Shown here piece after piece: positions 1 through 5,942 of a stretch of DNA of 10,875 bases. Made by a program: the position numbers and the translations under genes. The stretch lies in NCBI GenBank assembly GCA_018903015.1, contig JAHIPR010000077.1, forward strand, positions 1 to 10,875, given 5' to 3'. The notes under the pieces were generated by a model that worked only from the letters and a program-made list of their open reading frames with translations, was not told the origin of the DNA and did not search any database. Source of the DNA: a bacterium (GTDB lineage: Bacteria; Atribacterota; JS1; SB-45; 34-128). Position 1 is the first letter of the stretch. Every line of letters starts with the position of its first letter.

Positions 1-210
1 AACCAATGGGACGAGTGGTGGGAGAAAGGGAGAGAACAGAATATCAAGATAAGTAAATTTAATCCTCCCTTACCAGCCTCCTACTTTAAGAAAGAGGCAG
101 AATCTCTCCCCTTGATAGAGGTTAGCATCCCGGCCCTAAGGGGACCAGATCAGGATAAACCCTGGGTGGGTGTTTTGCGTAAACTCTCAGAGGCAGGATA
201 TTATAATTAA
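1..210 (+). CDS. C-terminal end of an unrecognised protein (5' truncated by window)
   Basis: An open frame enters from the left edge in frame 1 and ends at a TAA at 208-210, giving 69 residues. The peptide is rich in charged and aromatic residues (it begins NQWDEWWEKGRE and ends KLSEAGYYN). I see no membrane segment, metal motif or other feature that identifies a family. Base composition is about 45% GC by hand count (95 of 210), clearly above most of the genes that follow, and codon use includes several CCC, CTC and GGG codons. It ends more than 450 bases before the next gene, so it probably belongs to a separate, upstream transcription unit. That it is coding is supported by the uninterrupted frame and its protein-like composition. 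Its function is unknown. Confidence 0.6.
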   Translation, partial: NQWDEWWEKGREQNIKISKFNPPLPASYFKKEAESLPLIEVSIPALRGPDQDKPWVGVLRKLSEAGYYN

Positions 211-270
211 TTAATTAAAAAAATATGAGAAAGTTGATACCAATGTATTATCATAACCTAAATAAAATAA

Positions 271-303
271 GGACAATTATGCTTATTTGTCCAAACAATA
301 AGC
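271..303. repeat. Two overlapping, mutually exclusive inverted repeats
   Basis: GGACAA (271-276) pairs with TTGTCC (287-292), and GCTTATT (281-287) pairs with AATAAGC (297-303). The arms overlap, so an RNA could form only one hairpin at a time. Neither is followed by a T tract on the + strand, so a terminator for the upstream gene is not well supported. Read on the - strand, the first hairpin is followed by a T-rich stretch. It could be a weak terminator of the gene ending at 210, a protein-binding site, or chance in AT-rich DNA. Confidence 0.3.
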
Positions 304-410
304 TATAATAAAACAAGGGGTAAGTCTACCCAAAGCCAGAAGAATTTTTTTCACCAAAGAAAACTACCCCCAAAGAGTTGACACAGACAAAACAAAAGCA
401 ATTCGGGTCC

Positions 411-439
411 TTGACTAAATTTTTAAAATAGTGTATTAT
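411..439 (+). promoter_or_regulatory. Sigma-70/sigma-A type promoter of the transporter operon
   Basis: A TTGACT -35 box (411-416) and a TATTAT -10 box (434-439) are separated by exactly 17 bases, each matching the consensus at five of six positions. Transcription would start near 446, leaving a leader of about 230 nt before the binding-protein gene. It is the best promoter match I found in the window. Its -10 box lies inside a perfect palindrome, which suggests repression by an operator-bound regulator. Confidence 0.6.
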
Positions 440-451
440 TTAAAATAATAC
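433..451. promoter_or_regulatory. Candidate operator: 19-bp perfect palindrome over the -10 box
   Basis: GTATTATTT (433-441) and AAATAATAC (443-451) are perfect inverted repeats around a central A at 442. The site covers the whole -10 box and the expected start of transcription, where a bound repressor would block RNA polymerase. AT-rich palindromes are usual for ROK repressors of the NagC, Mlc and XylR type, and one is encoded at 8947-10122, so it is the obvious candidate ligand. The palindrome is seen directly; the partner is inferred. Confidence 0.45.
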
Positions 452-463
452 TAATAATATAAT

Positions 464-476
464 ACTTAATTTAAGT
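464..476. promoter_or_regulatory. Second candidate operator palindrome downstream of the promoter
   Basis: ACTTAA (464-469) and TTAAGT (471-476) are perfect inverted repeats around T470, just after the expected start of transcription. AATACT occurs in the same orientation at 447-452, at the right edge of the first palindrome, and at 461-466, 14 bp later. This spacing could place two regulator dimers on similar faces of the DNA. The site is short and AT-only sequence makes chance matches likely, so support is modest. Confidence 0.3.
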
Positions 477-670
477 GGTATAAAAAGAACTCTTCGAAAA
501 ACGTATCAGATCACATAATTCCGCAAATATCTGCAGTAGCCATCAAACAACAGAAAGGGGGGATGTATCTTTCCTAAAAAATGTAAACTTGACTAGCCTG
601 ATTATTGCAGTGCAGAAAATTTAGTTCTTGCTTTGGGTACAATTATTACAAATTTTAATTTTATTTTTAA

Positions 671-676
671 AGGGAG
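671..676 (+). promoter_or_regulatory. Ribosome binding site that favours the GTG start of the binding protein
   Basis: AGGGAG at 671-676 abuts the ATG at 677 with no spacer, which is too close for normal initiation. An in-frame GTG at 686 sits 9 nt downstream of the same sequence, a normal distance. I therefore prefer 686, although initiation at 677 cannot be ruled out. Confidence 0.5.
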
Positions 677-685
677 ATGAAAAAA

Positions 686-1675
686 GTGAAAAAAATAATG
701 ATTTTTACTATAGCCGTAACTTTTATAGTTTCAATGTTATTTGTTGGAACTTCAACTGCAGAGGTAGGAAAACCTGCTGAAGAAATGTATTTTAGATTGG
801 TTACTCATGGTGGAGATGATCCATTCTGGGCTGTAGTTGCTCAAGGTATGAGAGATGCCGCTGCTGAATTAGGATGTAAAGCTGAGATCGATTTTTCTGG
901 AGGAGACTTGGCCAAACAACAAAAGGCTTTTTTGGAAGCAGTAACCTCAAAACCAGATGGTATAGCACTGGTAATTAATGATGATACAGTCTGGGATAAA
1001 CCAGTAGAGGATGCAATTGCTGCAGGTATACCGGTTATTGGAATAAATAATGACGACACCAAAGGTCCAGTAGGAAATGCAAGACTTTGCTATATTGGGC
1101 AGAGTGAAAGAAGAGCTGGATATATTATAGCGACTAGATTATTCCAGGAAGGCAAAGCAGCGGGAGTTGACTTTGCAACAGCTCACGTTGGAATGGCAGC
1201 AGAAGTTCCAGGAGCTATGTATGCTACAGTAAGGTCGCAAGGTGTTAAAGATGCAATGGCTGAGTATGGCATAACTTCATTTGAAATGATAGATGCAGGA
1301 GGATTAGAAGCTACTACTGTTGAAGAACGTCAAACAGCTTATCTTATTGCTAATCCTAAAACTACATTCTTCTTGGGAGCAGGTGGTATCTGTACTGATA
1401 GAATTCTGAGTTCTTTAAAAGCAGCTGGATTAAAGCCTGGAGAAGTTATTGCAGGAGGTTTTGATACAGCACCCGGAACTGTAGAGGGACTAAAGGAAGG
1501 TTATATAACTGCAACCATTGACCAGCAACAGTACTTGCAGGGATATTTAGCAGTGTATACTCTTTACCTGTATAATAAATTTGGTCTTACACCCAATATT
1601 GATACAGGTGGGTATTTAATTGATACTCCAGAAATATTAGGAGTCATAGAAGAACTTTCGGGAACTTACAGGTAA
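686..1675 (+). CDS. Periplasmic sugar-binding protein of a ribose-type ABC importer (Peripla_BP_4-like)
   Basis: This is the extracytoplasmic receptor that would capture the sugar and deliver it to the permeases. From the GTG at 686 it has 329 residues; the ATG at 677 would add three. The N-terminus is a classic signal peptide: a Lys-rich start, a hydrophobic core and a probable signal-peptidase-I site after STA near residue 25. No cysteine follows, so it is not a lipoprotein, which implies a soluble periplasmic protein. The mature part begins FRLVTHGGDDPFWAVVAQGM, the usual first strand and helix of RbsB-like proteins. It continues with the KPDGIALVI strand, AIAAGIPVIGINND at the lobe hinge, and GGFDTAPGTVEGLKEGYITATIDQQ near the end. 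Length and order fit type I periplasmic binding proteins. The ligand is probably a monosaccharide or cyclitol, but the sequence alone does not specify it. Confidence 0.9.
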   Translation: MKKIMIFTIAVTFIVSMLFVGTSTAEVGKPAEEMYFRLVTHGGDDPFWAVVAQGMRDAAAELGCKAEIDFSGGDLAKQQKAFLEAVTSKPDGIALVINDDTVWDKPVEDAIAAGIPVIGINNDDTKGPVGNARLCYIGQSERRAGYIIATRLFQEGKAAGVDFATAHVGMAAEVPGAMYATVRSQGVKDAMAEYGITSFEMIDAGGLEATTVEERQTAYLIANPKTTFFLGAGGICTDRILSSLKAAGLKPGEVIAGGFDTAPGTVEGLKEGYITATIDQQQYLQGYLAVYTLYLYNKFGLTPNIDTGGYLIDTPEILGVIEELSGTYR

Positions 1676-1688
1676 AAAATTTACTGCA

Positions 1689-1715
1689 TAATCAATTGAT
1701 AGTTAAAATTGATTA
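1689..1715. repeat. Small 9-bp hairpin after the binding-protein gene
   Basis: TAATCAATT (1689-1697) is the exact reverse complement of AATTGATTA (1707-1715), with a 9-nt loop. It begins 13 bases after the stop codon and precedes the much stronger hairpin at 1727. It may help protect the 3' end of the binding-protein message. The stem is very AT-rich and may be of little consequence. Confidence 0.3.
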
Positions 1716-1726
1716 ATAGCAAAACT

Positions 1727-1771
1727 GATTCTTAGGGGGTAGAGTAAAAATCTACCCCCTAAGAATCTTTT
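1727..1771 (+). terminator. Strong 17-bp intercistronic hairpin (partial terminator or mRNA stabiliser)
   Basis: The arms at 1727-1743 and 1751-1767 are perfect reverse complements over 17 bases, with a GC core of five G:C pairs (GGGGG/CCCCC), a 7-nt loop and only four Ts after the stem (1768-1771). The stem is very stable but the T tract is short. This suggests partial termination, or protection of the upstream message from 3' exonucleases, rather than a full stop. Placed between a binding protein and its permease, such hairpins typically let the receptor be made in excess over the membrane components. Permease 1 starts 27 bases later with its own Shine-Dalgarno sequence. Confidence 0.75.
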
Positions 1772-1798
1772 GAAGAAAGATTAGAATTAAGGAGATAA

Positions 1799-2767
1799 AT
1801 GAAGAAGCCTGGCTTAAGTCTTATCTTAAATTATAATATAAATACACCAATTGTATTTGTAGCGATAGTTTTATTCTTTATTATTTTTACACCAAATCAC
1901 CTTTTTATAGATCTTAGAAATTTAGCCTCTATGGGTAAACTAATACCGGATTTAGGGATAGTAGCTTTGGGGGTAGGAATGCTGATGATTTGTGGTGAAT
2001 TCGATCTCTCGATTGCTTCACTTATACCGTTATGCTCTTATGTTTTTGCTACATTTTTAATGAAAGGAATAAATCCAGCTTTAGCATTAACTATTTTACT
2101 ACCAGTAGGAGCTGCTCTAGGATTCATTAACGGTATGATTGTGGTTAAAACAGGATTACCCTCTTTTATTATTACCCTAAGCACTATGATGTTTTGGCGG
2201 GGTGTCGTTTTTATCCTGTCTCGTATGGCTCCAATTAGTATCACCAAATATATTAAGCCCTATCCTTATTTTGAAAAAATGTTAACTGGCACTATTGGCA
2301 GGTTCCCTTTACAGGTAATATGGTTTGTAGGGATTGCAATTATTCTTGGGATTTTACTTCATTTTAATAAATTTGGTAATTGGATATTTGCTACAGGCAG
2401 TAGTAAAGGGGCTGCAAGGGCCATGGGAATAAACACTAATATGGTAAAAACTACCTGTTATATAATAATAGGAGTTTTATGTGCGGTCGTAGGTACACTA
2501 CAAACTGTGAGATTGGGTTCTTTTTTTGCTACACAAGGTGTCGGATTTGAACTAAAAACCATTGCTGCTGCAGTTGTAGGAGGCACTTCTCTAAGAGGAG
2601 GAGTAGGAAGCATGTTAAATATTTTTTTAGGTATTCTAATTATAAAGATTATTGAAAATGGTTTAATATTAATGAAGGTCCCAGTTTTTGGGGTAGAAGC
2701 TTTTATTGGTTTAGCAATAATACTTTTTGTAATTATAAATAATTTTATTCAAAGGCAAATGACTTAG
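1799..2767 (+). CDS. ABC sugar importer permease 1 (RbsC-like, BPD_transp_2 family)
   Basis: This 322-residue integral membrane protein would form half of the translocation channel. It is mostly hydrophobic, with about eight to ten likely membrane segments, including residues 17-31, 51-65, 75-88, 95-113, 172-188, 219-236, 272-290 and 300-315. Family motifs are clear: GVGMLMICGEFDLS (58-71), the cytoplasmic coupling-helix region ATGSSKGAARAMGINTNMVK (198-217), and AAAVVGGTSLRGGVGSML (256-273). The ATG at 1799 follows AAGGAG (1789-1794) by 4 nt, a short but workable spacing. It is clearly paralogous to permease 2 at 3623-4618, and the two flank the ATPase gene. They therefore probably form a heterodimer, unlike the single RbsC of ribose systems. 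Confidence 0.9.
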   Translation: MKKPGLSLILNYNINTPIVFVAIVLFFIIFTPNHLFIDLRNLASMGKLIPDLGIVALGVGMLMICGEFDLSIASLIPLCSYVFATFLMKGINPALALTILLPVGAALGFINGMIVVKTGLPSFIITLSTMMFWRGVVFILSRMAPISITKYIKPYPYFEKMLTGTIGRFPLQVIWFVGIAIILGILLHFNKFGNWIFATGSSKGAARAMGINTNMVKTTCYIIIGVLCAVVGTLQTVRLGSFFATQGVGFELKTIAAAVVGGTSLRGGVGSMLNIFLGILIIKIIENGLILMKVPVFGVEAFIGLAIILFVIINNFIQRQMT

Positions 2768-2820
2768 AAAAATAAAAATAAAATATATTTGTAAGTTAAT
2801 ATATATGAAATAAGAAGTGC

Positions 2821-2826
2821 GAGGTG
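2821..2826 (+). promoter_or_regulatory. Ribosome binding site that fixes the ATPase start at 2835
   Basis: GAGGTG at 2821-2826 lies 8 nt before ATG 2835, an ideal spacing. The longest open frame begins with a GTG at 2817, upstream of this sequence, so that start would overlap its own binding site and add six residues outside the conserved domain. Confidence 0.6.
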
Positions 2827-2834
2827 TTTTAGAA

Positions 2835-3596
2835 ATGTCATCTAATGAATCAAATTCTAATTCTAAAGAATTACTAAGGATGACCGGTATTAATAAATAT
2901 TTTGGTAAAGTTCATGCCTTAGAAGATATTGATTTTAAGATAAATGAAGCAGAAAATGTTGGTCTTGTTGGTGATAATGGAGCCGGAAAGTCTACATTAA
3001 TTAAAATTATATCAGGATATCATAGAGCAGAAAAAGGACAGATATGTTTTGAAGGAAAAAAAGTCAGGATTTCTTCACCCAAAGATTCAAGGGCTTTAGG
3101 GATAGAAACTGTTTATCAGGAACAGGCATTGGCTCCGGATCTAAGCATATCAAGGAATATCTTTATGGGCAGGGAGCCTGCGACAGCACTTGGATTTCTT
3201 AGAAAAAGGGTCATGGATGAAGAAAGCATGGACGCATTAAAAAGTATGGGATTACATCTAAGGTCGCCAAATATAAATATATCCACACTTTCGGGTGGGG
3301 AAAGACAAGGAGTAGCTATAGCGCGGGCATTTTATTTTGAAGCAAAGTTAGTTATACTTGACGAACCCACTATGGCTTTATCAGTTAAAGAAGTTCGTGA
3401 AGTATTTAACTTTGTAAATCAGTTAAAAAGAAAAGGGATATCTGTTATTTTCATAACACATAATCTTCATCAAGTATTTATAATTTCCGATAGGATTGTA
3501 GTATTATCCCATGGAAAAAAGTTAGCAGATATAAAAAAGAAAGATACTAATGTTGATGAACTGTCCGAAATTATAGTAAGAGGAACAATAGGGTAA
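2835..3596 (+). CDS. Single-domain ATPase of the sugar ABC importer (FrcA-like)
   Basis: This 253-residue cytoplasmic ATPase powers the importer. From the ATG at 2835 the motifs run in order: Walker A GDNGAGKS (46-53), Q-loop YQEQ with Gln 95, signature LSGGE (152-156), Walker B LVILDEP (172-178, catalytic Glu 177) and the H-loop His 209 in IFITHN. All key residues are present. RbsA, XylG and MglA proteins in this class carry two fused ATPase domains of about 500 residues, whereas this protein has one, as in FrcA of the rhizobial fructose system. It should act as a homodimer under the two different permeases. The N-terminal 12 residues are Ser/Asn-rich and outside the domain. It begins 67 bases after permease 1 and ends 26 before permease 2, consistent with a single operon. 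Confidence 0.92.
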   Translation: MSSNESNSNSKELLRMTGINKYFGKVHALEDIDFKINEAENVGLVGDNGAGKSTLIKIISGYHRAEKGQICFEGKKVRISSPKDSRALGIETVYQEQALAPDLSISRNIFMGREPATALGFLRKRVMDEESMDALKSMGLHLRSPNINISTLSGGERQGVAIARAFYFEAKLVILDEPTMALSVKEVREVFNFVNQLKRKGISVIFITHNLHQVFIISDRIVVLSHGKKLADIKKKDTNVDELSEIIVRGTIG

Positions 3597-3609
3597 TTTT
3601 TTATTTGGT

Positions 3610-3615
3610 GGGAGG
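3610..3615 (+). promoter_or_regulatory. Ribosome binding site supporting a TTG start for permease 2
   Basis: GGGAGG at 3610-3615 is followed after 7 nt by TTG at 3623. No ATG or GTG lies near this sequence in the permease frame, and the first membrane segment starts about 22 residues in. A TTG start is therefore well supported. Confidence 0.6.
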
Positions 3616-3622
3616 CAAGTAA

Positions 3623-4618
3623 TTGAATAAACCAGGAGAGAAAAACAGTAAATTTTTGGAATATTTTTTCAATATTAGTTCTTTGGGCACAATTGGAATA
3701 TTTTTAGTTTTAATAATTTTACTTACATTTTTTACCGCTGAACGTAATTTTATGCAGCCAGATAATATTAGAAACCTATTATTTTTTGGGTCTGAATTTA
3801 TAATTATAGTATTAGGTGCTGGAATGTTAATGATTGCTGGTGAGTTCGACTTATCTGTTGGTTCAGTATTAGCATTTTGTTCTTTTGTTTTTGTTAGGCT
3901 TTTTGCAATGGGCCTAAATCCTTTTATAGTAACCAGTATTACCTTAATTTGTGGTGGTGTGATAGGAATGATAAATGGTCTAATTACTACGAAAGGAAGA
4001 ATTCTGTCATTTATTGCTACATTGGGTACTATGATGTTTTGGCGAGGTATAACTGTATTAGTCTCAGGTGGAATAATAATGCCATTAGATACTTCGGGAT
4101 TCAAATTTTTTACTTCTGCTTTTATTGGGAAGGCATGGTATTTTTTTCCATCACAAGCGATTTGGCTAATATTATTTACTGTTATTCTCGGTTTAATACT
4201 TCATAGACATAGATTTGGTAACTGGGTATTCTCTACAGGAGATAATGAAAAAGCAGCCAGATCAATGGCTATAAACACTGATAAGGTTAAGATAATATGT
4301 TTTATTATTGTAGGATTTTTAGTTGCATTTGCAGCAGTTATTCAGACACTCCGGTTAGGTGCATTTTCTTCCAGAGTAGGTACAGGATGGGAGTTTAAGG
4401 TTGTTGCAGCTGCTGTTGTTGGCGGAACTTCACTTCGTGGAGGAAGAGGAAATATGCTGGGTATTTTCATTGGTGCATTTATTATTGTGGTTATTGAAAA
4501 TGCATTAGTCATAGCCAGGCTTCCATATGAATGGACCTATGTGGTTTTTGGGATTATTATATTGTTTTCAGTTATTCTTGATTTATTCATAGAAAGAAGT
4601 AGAAAAAAAGTTATTTAA
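3623..4618 (+). CDS. ABC sugar importer permease 2 (RbsC-like, BPD_transp_2 family)
   Basis: This is the second permease, 331 residues, starting at TTG. It is very similar to permease 1 along its whole length: GAGMLMIAGEFDLSVGS (65-81), TMMFWRGI (136-143), the coupling region STGDNEKAARSMAINTDKVK (204-223) and AAAVVGGTSLRGGRGNML (262-279). Hydrophobic segments alternate as in the paralog, and the protein ends in a basic tail (ERSRKKV). The two genes look like an old tandem duplication with the ATPase gene between them. A TTAAAA-type AT-rich stretch surrounds the stop codon and no terminator is visible in the 115 bases before the next gene, so transcription may continue into the methyltransferase-like genes. 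Specificity for a particular sugar cannot be read from the sequence. Confidence 0.9.
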   Translation: MNKPGEKNSKFLEYFFNISSLGTIGIFLVLIILLTFFTAERNFMQPDNIRNLLFFGSEFIIIVLGAGMLMIAGEFDLSVGSVLAFCSFVFVRLFAMGLNPFIVTSITLICGGVIGMINGLITTKGRILSFIATLGTMMFWRGITVLVSGGIIMPLDTSGFKFFTSAFIGKAWYFFPSQAIWLILFTVILGLILHRHRFGNWVFSTGDNEKAARSMAINTDKVKIICFIIVGFLVAFAAVIQTLRLGAFSSRVGTGWEFKVVAAAVVGGTSLRGGRGNMLGIFIGAFIIVVIENALVIARLPYEWTYVVFGIIILFSVILDLFIERSRKKVI

Positions 4619-4733
4619 AACAAATATTATTCTGAATTTATTAGGTATATAAGCTATCACAGCTAAAAAGCTTCACTTCCATATAAAGCGGTAAGATAAG
4701 TTGATAATTTAAATTAGAGGATCGATAAAACAA

Positions 4734-5906
4734 ATGAACTCCAGAGAAAGAGTAAGAAGAACACTTATTCATAAAGAACCTGACAGGGTACCAATTGATA
4801 ATAACGGGTTCGTAAGTGGCATGAATGAAGTTGCATATAAGAATTTATTGAAATATTTAAACATCGAAGATGAAATAATTATATACGATCCCGTGCAAAG
4901 ATTAGCTGTGGTTAATGATGAAGTAAAAGATATTTTGGGCGTGGATACAATATATATTTATCCTAACGCCCCCTCTAATTACAAATACATTGAAAATCCG
5001 GATGGAACATTTAAAGATGAATACGGCGTAGCGTATAAGAAAGTGGGTTATTATGCTGATTGTTTAATCCCGCCCTTGAGAGGTAAATCTTTTGAAGAGA
5101 TAAAAGCATTTAAATTTCCAGATCCTGAAGATCTATCTAGATTTGAGGGCCTTCGGTTAAAAGTAAAAAAATATCATGAAAATACAGAATTTTCGATATG
5201 GGCTGGGGTTGTTTCATCTCTGTTCTATTTTGCTTGGATAATCAGGGGATTGGAAGATTTTATGACAGACATTTATACTAGTCCAAAAGCAGCTAAATAT
5301 TTAATGGATAAGATAGTAGATTGGAATATGAAGTTTTTTAAAGGGTTTTATAGTGAAATTGGAGAATATATAGATGTTTTTTGGATAGGTGATGATTGGG
5401 GTATTCAAGAGGGCCCTATAATTTCTCCTGTTTACTTTAGAAATGAGGTAGTTCCAAGATTTAGAAAAATGATAAGTTTTATTAAAACAATGACTAAAGC
5501 AAAATGTTGTTACCATTCCTGCGGATCAACATATTGGTGTATAGACGATCTTTTAGATATGGGAGTCGATATTGTACACCCTATTCAGCCTAATGCAAAA
5601 GGCAATGATACGGAAAGGCTAAAAAAAGAATTTGGGGCAAAGCTTTGTTTCCATGGAGGAACAAATAACCAGGGAGTATTTCATGAAGATATACATATTT
5701 TAACCATTGATACATTAAAAAGAATAAAAGATCTGGCGCCAGGTGGAGGATATATTTTTTCTTCAGGACACAATATCCAGGCAAATATGTCACCTGAAAA
5801 TATTATAAGGCTTTTTGAACTTGGAAGAGAGTTTGGGGAATATCCAATAAATATAGGTAATATAGAAAAAATGATAGAGGAAGGAAAAGGATATTTGGGA
5901 AAATGA
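4734..5906 (+). CDS. URO-D-fold methyltransferase-like protein, paralog A
   Basis: This is a 390-residue TIM-barrel protein of the uroporphyrinogen decarboxylase / corrinoid methyltransferase superfamily. The N-terminus (SRERVRRTLIHKEPDRVPID) is the typical opening of the non-HemE members. Other family features are ILGVDT (67-72), GDDWGIQEGPIISP (219-232), YHSCGS (260-265) and GGTNNQG (308-314). His 261 and Cys 263 fit the His-X-Cys zinc pair of MtaA, MtbA and CmuA. The place of the third zinc ligand, usually Gly-Cys-Glu, reads SSGHN with His 346, so a His may replace the Cys. A role in haem synthesis is unlikely. A corrinoid-linked methyl transfer role is inferred from family and context, and substrate and acceptor are unknown. 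The start is preceded by GAGG at 4717-4720, with a rather long 13-nt spacing. Confidence 0.8.
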   Translation: MNSRERVRRTLIHKEPDRVPIDNNGFVSGMNEVAYKNLLKYLNIEDEIIIYDPVQRLAVVNDEVKDILGVDTIYIYPNAPSNYKYIENPDGTFKDEYGVAYKKVGYYADCLIPPLRGKSFEEIKAFKFPDPEDLSRFEGLRLKVKKYHENTEFSIWAGVVSSLFYFAWIIRGLEDFMTDIYTSPKAAKYLMDKIVDWNMKFFKGFYSEIGEYIDVFWIGDDWGIQEGPIISPVYFRNEVVPRFRKMISFIKTMTKAKCCYHSCGSTYWCIDDLLDMGVDIVHPIQPNAKGNDTERLKKEFGAKLCFHGGTNNQGVFHEDIHILTIDTLKRIKDLAPGGGYIFSSGHNIQANMSPENIIRLFELGREFGEYPINIGNIEKMIEEGKGYLGK

Positions 5907-5930
5907 GGATGTAGTTAGTTATTAGTTAGT

Positions 5931-5936
5931 AGAGGT
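5931..5936 (+). promoter_or_regulatory. Ribosome binding site favouring ATG 5943 for paralog B
   Basis: AGAGGT at 5931-5936 directly touches ATG 5937, but in-frame ATGs at 5943 and 5946 lie 6 and 9 nt away. Either of these is a better start than 5937. I use 5943. Confidence 0.45.
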
Positions 5937-5942
5937 ATGTTA

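Larger units (their letters stand above)
211..676 (+). other. Long non-coding region: promoter and leader of the transporter operon
   Basis: These 466 bases have no credible gene on either strand. The first part (211-410) contains overlapping small inverted repeats (271-303), a 5-bp GGGTA/TACCC hairpin at 318-331, and an imperfect pair of CTACCC-AAAG sequences near 326 and 364. The middle part holds a good promoter with palindromes (411-476). The last 200 bases would be an untranslated leader of about 230 nt. I compared the leader by eye with cobalamin and other common riboswitches and recognised none. A G-rich AAAGGGGGG at 554-562 runs directly into ATG TAT CTT TCC TAA, which would encode only four residues and is probably not a leader peptide. 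Confidence 0.6.

Noticed and set aside
378..383. A perfect TTGACA -35 box
   Set aside because: Nothing resembling a -10 box occurs 16-18 bases downstream; the region there reads ATTCGGG.
589..594. A TTGACT -35 box nearer the binding-protein gene
   Set aside because: The expected -10 position reads GCAGAA and neighbouring registers are no better.
446..676. Cobalamin riboswitch in the leader, which would suit corrinoid-dependent enzymes
   Set aside because: I looked for the conserved B12-box and GCCACTG-type segments and did not find them.
3601..4104. A 167-codon open frame on the - strand, opposite permease 2
   Set aside because: It lies wholly against a convincing membrane protein, its translation is a Pro/Ile/Asn-rich shadow without a recognisable domain, and it has no ribosome binding site I could find.
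4734..5906. Paralog A as HemE, the haem-biosynthesis uroporphyrinogen decarboxylase
   Set aside because: The N-terminus and His-X-Cys-Gly motif are those of the corrinoid methyltransferase-type members, several paralogs lie side by side, and no other haem genes are present.
5912..5930. Two copies of TAGTTAGT at an 11-base period between paralogs A and B
   Set aside because: Too short and simple to support a functional repeat; likely low-complexity spacer.
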